Source: CAVUQH01 sp963774445
Lineage (GTDB): Bacteria > Myxococcota_A > Polyangia > Haliangiales > Haliangiaceae
Direction: 5' to 3'
NCBI GenBank assembly: GCA_963774445.1
Contig: CAVZFC010000031.1
Span: 434,001-498,000, forward strand
DNA: 64,000 bases
Made by a program: the position numbers and the translations under genes. Below the pieces are notes generated by a model. It saw only the letters and a list, made by a program, of their open reading frames with translations, was not told the DNA's origin and did not search any database. Below are positions 57,987 to 64,000 of the stretch, in pieces (positions within the stretch are counted from its first letter, which is position 1; each line of letters begins with the position of its first letter).

Positions 57987-60335
57987 CCGCGCGTCTTGTC
58001 ACGCGGCCAGGCGACCGACAGAAGGGCCGGCAGCACCACCAGCGTCGACACCAGGCAACCGGTGATGGTCACCGCCACCAGCTCGCCGAACTCGCGCACC
58101 GGAACGAACGACGAGAGCAGGAAGACGCCGAAGCCGATGATCAGGCTGAGGTAGCTGGCGACCACCGCCTTGCCGGTGGCGCGCGCGGCCTGGCGCAGCG
58201 CCTCATCGCGCCCGGCGCCGGCCGCGATCTCCTCGCGGAACCTGGCCAGCACGTGGATCGTACCGTCGACCGCCAGGCCCAGGCTGATGGTGAAGATGAT
58301 CGCCGTCGCCGGGCTCAGCGGAATGTCGCGCGCGCGCAGGTAGGCGATGGTCGCGACCAGCGGCAAGAGGTTGGGCGGCACGCTGACCAGACCCAGGCGC
58401 GGGCTGCGCAAGATCAGCGTCATGAAGCCGAAGATGACCACGACCGCCATCAGCATGCTGGTGAGCAGATCGTGGGTGAGCACGGTCAGTCCGGCCGAGC
58501 TGGTGTAGCCCTCGCCGGCCAGATCCCAGTGGACGTCCGGCGGCAGCGCGCGGGCCAGTTGCTGGCGCAGGTCGTCCGCGAACGCCAGGGTCGCCCTGCC
58601 GCCGATGTCGGCCAGTTGCAGGCTGATGCGTGCGCGGGCGCGGTCGTCGGTGACGAAGCGGCCCATGCCCCCGGGCGCGCGGTCAACCAGCGCTGCCAGC
58701 GTGTGCGCGCGATCGGCGTCGCCGATCGGCATCGTCCGCGCGCGGTCGTCGCCGGTGGCGGCGAACCACGCGGTGCGCAGGAGGTCGGCATAGCTGCTGG
58801 CTGCCAGCACTTCGCGACGGCCGCGCGCCCAGCGGGTGACCGCGTCCATGGCGTCGAGCACGTCGGGGTCGGCCATGCGGCCAGGGGCCGCGCGCAGGGC
58901 GACCTCGACCGGACGGACGCCGTCGAGCTTGGTCTCGAGCAGGTGCAGACCGCGGTAGGCGTGACTCTGGGCGTCGTACTGGTGGTGGACCGCGGTGTCG
59001 GCGCGCACCCCGCTGGCGGCCGTCGCGCAGACCGCCGCGACCGCGGCCGACAACGCCAGGACGATCCACCGCCGCCGCAGCACCAGGTCGGTGATCGGGC
59101 TGACCAGCCGCTCGACGTTGCCGCGCTGATGATCGGCCAGGGGACGCTGCGGAAAGGGCATCAGCGACAGCGCGCCGGGCAGCACCGCGATGGTGATGAC
59201 GTAGGCGATCAGCACGCCGCCGGCGGCCGTGATGCCGAAGTCAACCAGCGCCGGAAGCCGCGACACCGCCAGGGAGCCGAAGCCGACGGCGGTGGTGAAC
59301 GATGTCAGGAACAGCGCGACGATCATGCCGCCCAGCGCTGCGCGTGCGGCCGAGCGGCGGTCCGGCTCCTCGACCAGCGCCTCGCCGTAGCGGTTGACGA
59401 AGTGGATCGAGTCGCTGATGCCGATGATGATCACCAGGATCGGCACGATGTTGTTGATGATGTTGAGCGACTCGCCCATCGCCCCCATCGCGCCCATGAG
59501 CAGGTCGGCCGACACGCCGACGACGACGATCGGCAGCACCACCGCCGGCAGCCAGCGGAAGCTGATGAACAGCAGGCAGAGGATGACGACGAACGCCGCG
59601 GGGAAGAGGATCTTCTGATCGCTCTTCAGGCTGCGGATCACGTCGACGCGGATGTACGGCAGCCCGCTGAGGTGTATGGCGGCCCCGGGCGGGGGCGGGT
59701 GCCGGGCCAGCAGCGCTTCGAGGTCGGCAACAGCCGGCTCGAGATCGTCGACCTTCTGTCGGTCGGCGCGGATCAGCGTTGCCACCATCGCCACCGAGTG
59801 ATCGCGGGAGATGAGGGTGCCTTCGACGAGCGGCGCATCGGCCAGCGCGCGGCGCAGCGCCGCCGCCTGGGCTTCGCTGACCGGACCGGGGCCGATGATC
59901 GGCGACAGGCTGAGCCGACCAGTCGCCAGGTCGGCAGCCACGGTGCCCGCGCTGATCGGCTGAGTGGCGTCGCGCGGCGGTCCGGATCGCCGGGGCAGGG
60001 GGATGCTGGTCGGGCTCTGCACCTCGGCGGCCCAGGGCAGGGCGGCGACGTCGGTTGAACAGGTCGCGCAGGTAGGCCAGCACCGGCGGCGCGGTGACGT
60101 CAGGCGCCTCGACCAGGATCAAAAGGATGTTATCGGTGTTGCCAAAGTTGCGTCGAAAGTCCGCGGCGCGCGCGCGGGCGGCGCTGTCGCCGGAGAACAT
60201 TTCTTCCGGGGTGAAGTCGGCTCGAACCCGCAGCGCGAACACGACGGAGATCGCCGCGAGCGTCGTGACGACGGCCAGGATCGCGATTCGCCGCGCGATG
60301 ACGGCACCTGCCAGACGGTGTGCGAATGAGCGCAC
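57983..60335 (-). CDS. MMPL/RND-family membrane exporter, interrupted by one +1 frameshift
   Basis: Inner-membrane protein of about 783 residues once one extra base is removed; 2353 minus 1 is divisible by 3. The N-terminal helix and porter region read from GTG 60335 (VRSFAHRLAGAVIARRIAILAVV). The frame changes at about 60051-60060 (plus strand GGTTGAAC), after which DVAALPWAAEVQSPTSI restores the RND pattern. Twelve helices are predicted in two sets, with NIINNIVPILVIIIGISDSIHFVN in helix 4 and IIFTISLGLAVDGTIHVL in the second set, both with the Asp used for proton coupling in MMPL proteins. It may export lipids or other hydrophobic compounds. TATCGT lies 8 bases before the GTG. Confidence 0.85.
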
Positions 60336-60343
60336 TTCTGCCG

Positions 60344-60349
60344 ACGATA
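60344..60349 (-). promoter_or_regulatory. Putative -10 element TATCGT (leaderless)
   Basis: TATCGT on the minus strand ends 8 bases before GTG 60335 of the MMPL-type exporter gene. It supports this start over an in-frame TTG at 60377. Confidence 0.5.
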
Positions 60350-60430
60350 CCTTGGGTACACGGTTGGGCGTCAACAATCGGGCGGATCATCGTGCTATGA
60401 CTCGGCTGCAACCGCCCCCAAGGAGCGAAG

Positions 60431-61033
60431 ATGAAGGTCCGAATCCCCGCCATCACCGTCGCGTCCGTGATCCTGCTGTGCGCCGCCGCCGGCGCCGCCC
60501 GAGCAGGTGGCTTTGCCGAAGGCGTGGTCGGCATCGGCTCGCCGATCGGCGACACCGACTACGACAACGGTTTCGACGCCAGCCCCAAGCTGGGAGTACG
60601 TGTCGGCAGCTGGCTGCGCGACCAGGACCACGTGCTCTTCGGCATCGAACTCGCCGCCGATCTGACCTTCCTGGACGGGCCCAACATCCCGCTGGTCGAC
60701 GAGAGCTATCACCGCGTTCGCGCGCTGGGCGGTCTGCGCCTGGCATATGACGTCGGGCACAACGTGCGCGTGACCGGTCGGATGGATCTGGGCATCGACT
60801 ACACCCGCTACGCGGCCACCTCCACCATCACCAACGACACCAGCACCTCGAGCGATCTGGGGTTGGCAATCGATCCCAGCCTGGCGCTCCAGGTGCGCCT
60901 GGGCAGCGGCAGCTTCGGCGTGCAGCTGGGCTTGCCGATCGGCACCCACAACGGCTCGGGCAACGACGCCCTGATCAACTACAACAGCTACGATCTGGAC
61001 GTTCTGTTCGTCGCCAGCGTGGATCTCGACTGA
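60431..61033 (+). CDS. Outer-membrane beta-barrel protein
   Basis: A 200-residue exported protein. The signal peptide (1-25, ending AARA) is followed by alternating beta strands with aromatic girdles: GGFAEGVVGIGSPIGDTDY, KLGVRVGSWLRDQDHVLFGIELAADLTF, VRALGGLRLAYDVGHNVRVTGRMDLGIDY and SFGVQLGLPIGTH. It ends in a strand with a charged terminus (SVDLD). This fits an eight-stranded OmpA/OmpX-like porin-type barrel. AAGGAG 5 bases before the ATG is a good ribosome-binding site, so this gene has a leader and does not follow the leaderless layout. It is divergent from the exporter gene, and its 3' end is met by the PDZ gene. Confidence 0.8.
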   Translation: MKVRIPAITVASVILLCAAAGAARAGGFAEGVVGIGSPIGDTDYDNGFDASPKLGVRVGSWLRDQDHVLFGIELAADLTFLDGPNIPLVDESYHRVRALGGLRLAYDVGHNVRVTGRMDLGIDYTRYAATSTITNDTSTSSDLGLAIDPSLALQVRLGSGSFGVQLGLPIGTHNGSGNDALINYNSYDLDVLFVASVDLD

Positions 61034-61397
61034 CGCCGCCTGGACGCTGATCTTCTTGCGCGTGGCAACAACCTCGCGCACGGCGTCCCCGCGGCGAACC
61101 GACAGCGTGACGGTGGTGCCGACCACGCCGCGGATCCGCTGGATGGCGCCGTTCATCCCCAGCTCCGGAACCGGCTGTCCGTCGATCGCGGTGATGACGT
61201 CGCCTACGAGGATGCCGGCGTCGGCGGCGCCGCCGCCTTCGATCAGCTGCCTGACCAGCAGGCCGTCGTCGGCCGCGCCGAGCACGGCGCCGATGCTAGC
61301 CCGCCCAGCTCGAAGCGACCCTCACCGTCGAAGTCAGCGCCGCCGCGAGCGCGGCGACGACGAGCGCGACGAGCGCGACGCGACGGGTTCGAGGCAT
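61034..61397 (-). CDS. PDZ-domain protein with signal peptide, interrupted by one +1 frameshift
   Basis: From ATG 61397 (AGGAGG with 6-base spacing) the frame gives a signal peptide (PRTRRVALVALVVAAL) and stops at TAG near 61300-61296. Removing one base near 61300-61312 joins it to the PDZ domain frame: SIGAVLGAADDG, VRQLIEGGGAADAG (glycine turn), ILVGDVITAIDGQPV and VTLSVRRGDAVREVVATRKK. A PDZ fold of about 85 residues is complete by about 61040. The frame then stays open to 60395 through the antisense of the beta-barrel gene, which is unlikely to be real coding. The natural stop was therefore not identified. A single PDZ after a signal peptide suggests a small periplasmic or membrane-linked adaptor. 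Confidence 0.65.
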
Positions 61398-61639
61398 GCG
61401 GATCCTCCTACCACCGCGGGCCCCGAGCGTATGCCCCCGTTCCCTGCGCCGCTGTGCACCGGCCGTACAGTGTGCAGGTTGTGTACATATAAGACATTGG
61501 AAACAAAGAGAAAACGGTGAGGGGCGGAGGCGCCGGTCGGGGCCTCGACCCTCCAGGCCAAATCGCCGCCCGGTCGCATTTTCGCGGGCTTGCTCACCGG
61601 TCCGCGCCTTGCTGATAGGTCGGCCCAGGAGGACGTGCA
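61398..61639. other. Intergenic region between PDZ and heme-lipoprotein genes
   Basis: The 242 bases contain divergent control signals. CATATAAG (near 61484-61491) is a good -10 in the rightward direction about 150 bases before the lipoprotein ATG. The same A/T-rich patch reads TATGTA on the minus strand and could serve the PDZ gene. AGGAGG ribosome-binding sites adjoin both genes. No gene was recognised. Confidence 0.5.
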
Positions 61640-62716
61640 ATGAAGTCGATGACGCCTGCGAGCTTGATGTTGACGGTGGCGCTGGCCCTGCCGGGGTGTG
61701 GAAGCAGCGGCAGCCAGGGCGGGGGACCGGACGGCGGCGCTGGGGAGATCCCGTCTTACCGAGCGACCGGAACCGTGGTCGATTTCGAGACCAGCGACGA
61801 CATCGCCGGCGTCGCGACCGTGTTGACCACCAACCTGAAGCCTCCGCCGTCGATCACGGTCAACGGCGCGTCGTTCGAGCTCGATGGCATTCCGCCCGGC
61901 AGCGTGTTCGATCTCCTGGTCGGCAGCCCGCCCGACTACGTCAGCACCTACGGCGCGACGATCGAGGTGGCCGACGCCGACGAGACCGGTATTACGGCGC
62001 GCGCGATCTCCACCGACTATCTGTCCCGCTTGGCCAGTGGCTTCGGCGTCACGCCCAGCAGCACCACCGGCATCCTGATCGCCCGCGCCGTCGACGACGC
62101 CGGCAAGCCGCGCGCCGGTGTGTCCGCGGACGCCTTCGAGCTGGACGGCGCTGCGCCGACCGCCGGACCGTACTTCCTGGACGCCAAGCTGGCCCCCGCG
62201 CCGGCGCTCACCGAGACCAGTGACTCCGGCTACGTCGTCTTCTTCGAGCTGGCACCGGGTCTGATCACGGTCAACGCGGCCGCCGCCAGCGGCTACACCA
62301 TGTCGATGAACCCGTCGCCCACCGCCGCCGCCGTGGTGACCCTGTCGCAGGTGATCGTCAGCGACGGCCCGGGTGCGCTGCCGAGCAACGTCTCGTTCCG
62401 CGACGACGTGATGCCGATCTTCGTCGCCCGCGGGTGCACCAACTGTCACTCCGGCGGCGGCATCGGCAAGGACCTCGGCGGCCTGATGCTCGATTCGGGT
62501 GACAACAAGGTCTACAGCGAGGTGGCGACGGAGATCTCGCCGAACTTCAAGACCACGCGCATCGACCTGACCTACCCGGAGCGCAGCCTGCTCCTCACCA
62601 TGCCAGGGCCGGAAGATCCGCCCGACGCGCACCCCAACGTCACCTTCCTCGGGCCGTCCGATCCCGACTATCAGACGATCATGGTCTGGATCATGGAAGG
62701 CGCGAAACAGAACTGA
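61640..62716 (+). CDS. c-type-heme lipoprotein with carboxypeptidase-regulatory-like domains
   Basis: A 358-residue exported protein. The signal peptide has a lipobox (ALPGC near residue 20) and a Gly-rich linker. Beta-sandwich domains follow (about 40-250): YRATGTVVDFETSDDIAGVATVL and GILIARAVDDAGKPRAGVSADAF resemble carboxypeptidase-regulatory-like/transthyretin-like domains. The C-terminus (about 255-358) has VMPIFVARGCTNCHSGGG, a single CXXCH heme site, then MPGPEDPPDAHPN, with a Met and His that could be the distal ligand, and a W-I closing helix. GGAGG 7 bases before the ATG is a ribosome-binding site. It may pass electrons to or from the downstream PuuD-type oxidase. Confidence 0.78.
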   Translation: MKSMTPASLMLTVALALPGCGSSGSQGGGPDGGAGEIPSYRATGTVVDFETSDDIAGVATVLTTNLKPPPSITVNGASFELDGIPPGSVFDLLVGSPPDYVSTYGATIEVADADETGITARAISTDYLSRLASGFGVTPSSTTGILIARAVDDAGKPRAGVSADAFELDGAAPTAGPYFLDAKLAPAPALTETSDSGYVVFFELAPGLITVNAAAASGYTMSMNPSPTAAAVVTLSQVIVSDGPGALPSNVSFRDDVMPIFVARGCTNCHSGGGIGKDLGGLMLDSGDNKVYSEVATEISPNFKTTRIDLTYPERSLLLTMPGPEDPPDAHPNVTFLGPSDPDYQTIMVWIMEGAKQN

Positions 62717-62752
62717 GCAGCTCCACGCACGGCAACGCGAGGCGCCCTCCTG

Positions 62753-63967
62753 TTAGTTCAGGGGGGCGCCTTCGTCGATCCACTGGCCGAGCAGGGCGCG
62801 CTCCTCGGGCGTGATGTGGGTCAGGTTGCCCAGCGGCATGATCTGAGCGTCGATGGCGACCCGCTTGATGTTGGGGATCTGCGCGCGAATGACCGCCGGC
62901 TGCTCGAAGATGATCCCCTTGGGCGGCGCGCCGAAGCCGGGGAAGGTCGGGTGGGCGCTGTGGCAGGGGGTGCAGCGGGTGACGATGATCTGGTTGGCCT
63001 CGGCGAAGCTGACCGGCGTCGCCCGCGTCTTGGCCGCGCCGTGCAAGAGGCGGCTGGCGTACGGCGACATGACGAACGCCAGCGACAGCAGGCTGACGGT
63101 GGCGACCGGCAGCAGCCAGCCGTTGGTCTTGCCGCGGCCGCGCAGGTTGAACCAGTGGCGGGTGCCGACCCCGATGAGCGCGATGGCCGCCAGCACCGCC
63201 CAGCTCCAGCGGCTGCCGTAGGTCATCGGGAAGTGGTTGCTCACCATGATGAAGAGCACCGGCAGCGTCATGTAGTTGTTGTGCAGCGAGCGCAGCGCGC
63301 CGGCCCGACCCTTGTTGGCGTCCGGCTCCTCGCCGCGCATCATGGCGTCGACCATCACCCGCTGGTTGGGGATGATCACGAAGAAGACGTTGAGCGCCAT
63401 GCAGGTACCGAGCAGTGCGCCGACGTGGATGTACGCGGCGCGGTGGTTGAGCAGCTGGCTCAGCCCCCAGGCCACGCCGATGACGCCGGCGAACATCAGC
63501 GCGGCAAAGAGCCGCGGTCTGTTGACCAGGGTCGTCTTGCAGCTGTTGTGGTAGATGAGCCAGCCGCCGACGAGCGTGCCGACGCCGATGCCGACCGCCT
63601 CGAGCGGCGTCAGCGCCGCCACCCCGGTGTCGACCATGTAGATGTCGGCCTGCAGGTAGTAGATGACCAGCAGCAGGCACGCGCCGGTGATCCAGGTGAA
63701 GTAGGCCTCCCACTTGAACCAGTGCAGCGTGCGCGGCAGGGTCTCGGGCGCGACCCGGTACTTGAGCACCCGGTAGAAGTGGCCGCCGTGCACCGACCAC
63801 AGCTCGCCGCCGACGCCGGCCTCGTCGTCGCGGGCCCCCTCGGGCGGGCGCAGGTTGTTGTTGAGCCAGTTGAAGTAGAACGACGTGCCGATCCAGGCCG
63901 CACCGAAAACCAGGTGCGCCCAGCGGAACACGACGTTCAGCCAGTCGCTGACGTAATGAAAATCCAT
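62753..63967 (-). CDS. puuD: Urate oxidase PuuD-type membrane protein with C-terminal cytochrome c
   Basis: A 404-residue inner-membrane protein. Residues 1-300 have about eight helices with the PuuD pattern MDFHYVSDWLNVVFRWAHLVFGAAWIGTSFYFNWLNN, then GGHFYRVLKYRVAPETLP, and HNNYMTLPVLFIMVSNHFP. The C-terminal domain (about 320-404) is a c-type cytochrome with CTPCH and a distal Met in IMPLGNLTHITPEER. PuuD-type proteins oxidise urate to 5-hydroxyisourate and pass electrons through the attached cytochrome. Typical length is 400-430, so it is complete; its start lies 33 bases from the window end. The usual purine-catabolism neighbours, if any, are outside the window. A heme lipoprotein gene converges on it 36 bases away. 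Confidence 0.88.
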   Translation of the reverse strand: MDFHYVSDWLNVVFRWAHLVFGAAWIGTSFYFNWLNNNLRPPEGARDDEAGVGGELWSVHGGHFYRVLKYRVAPETLPRTLHWFKWEAYFTWITGACLLLVIYYLQADIYMVDTGVAALTPLEAVGIGVGTLVGGWLIYHNSCKTTLVNRPRLFAALMFAGVIGVAWGLSQLLNHRAAYIHVGALLGTCMALNVFFVIIPNQRVMVDAMMRGEEPDANKGRAGALRSLHNNYMTLPVLFIMVSNHFPMTYGSRWSWAVLAAIALIGVGTRHWFNLRGRGKTNGWLLPVATVSLLSLAFVMSPYASRLLHGAAKTRATPVSFAEANQIIVTRCTPCHSAHPTFPGFGAPPKGIIFEQPAVIRAQIPNIKRVAIDAQIMPLGNLTHITPEERALLGQWIDEGAPLN

Positions 63968-64000
63968 CGCCGACGGTCGGGCGGTCCGCGCCTCAGGAGG

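Noticed and set aside
60395..61030. Extension of the PDZ frame through the antisense of the beta-barrel gene
   Set aside because: After the PDZ domain the residues mirror the antisense of the plus-strand beta-barrel gene and lose any fold pattern; the plus-strand gene has a signal peptide and ribosome-binding site.

Overview
The window is about 70 % GC by eye and gene-dense. It looks like a chromosomal segment of a Myxococcota (former Deltaproteobacteria) relative. The evidence is the mix of families: many lipoproteins with Pro-Asp-Ala or Gly-rich linkers, MopE-type Cys/Asp repeat proteins, MYXO-CTERM-like tails, Ser/Thr kinases, a PP2C phosphatase, a PilZ protein, a TatT-like lipoprotein, and a very large kinase/sigma-54 activator chimera. 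No phage, plasmid, CRISPR array, rRNA or convincing tRNA gene was found.

Layout. 1-6.5 kb: the end of valS, a zinc-ribbon/GIDE-like pair, a Cys-rich lipoprotein, a PP2C phosphatase with a cyclic-nucleotide-binding-like domain, a double DsbA-like protein without CXXC motifs, a histidine phosphatase, and a tiny coupled membrane protein. 6.5-14.7 kb: a PilZ protein; two acyl-CoA dehydrogenases in an operon with lgt; a hemerythrin protein; a SpoIID-like lipoprotein; an HtrA protease; and an esterase. 14.7-20.5 kb: an amino-acid permease, a five-heme cytochrome/TPR lipoprotein, an HTTM pair and a 3D-domain lipoprotein. 20.8-24.5 kb: a BlaI-type repressor with its probable operator, an M56 peptidase with a C-terminal EF-hand, and a RegB/RegA-like two-component pair. 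24.6-29.7 kb: the 1.7-kilo-residue kinase-ATPase-TPR-GAF-sigma54-HTH protein. 29.8-40.5 kb: a low-complexity lipoprotein, a pentapeptide-repeat protein, two alkaline-phosphatase-superfamily membrane proteins whose ends overlap, a hydrolase, several lipoproteins and a permease-like protein. 40.6-49.6 kb: PEP carboxylase, an envelope protein, a metallophosphoesterase, a zinc-finger/histone-fold protein, an FG-GAP lipoprotein, a YchJ-like protein and an M1-like peptidase. 49.7-64 kb: a Ser/Thr kinase, large VWA/MopE and MopE/FGE-like envelope proteins, a TatT-like lipoprotein, an MMPL/RND exporter, an outer-membrane protein, a PDZ protein, a c-type-heme lipoprotein and a PuuD-type urate oxidase.

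The most notable observations are as follows. (1) At least 17 genes have a TANNNT hexamer ending 6-8 nt before the start codon, the layout expected for leaderless transcripts; I used this to choose several starts. (2) A zinc-finger protein at 45463-46011 ends in a recognisable histone fold that keeps the Arg/Asp clamp. (3) Five genes are broken by apparent +1 insertions, and four of these breaks lie in a GTYGAAC context, so they may be assembly errors with a common cause. (4) Two inverted-repeat elements share a 24-bp terminus.

The genes show no single pathway. Signal transduction and cell-envelope functions dominate, with scattered metabolic genes (PEP carboxylase, acyl-CoA dehydrogenases, urate oxidase).
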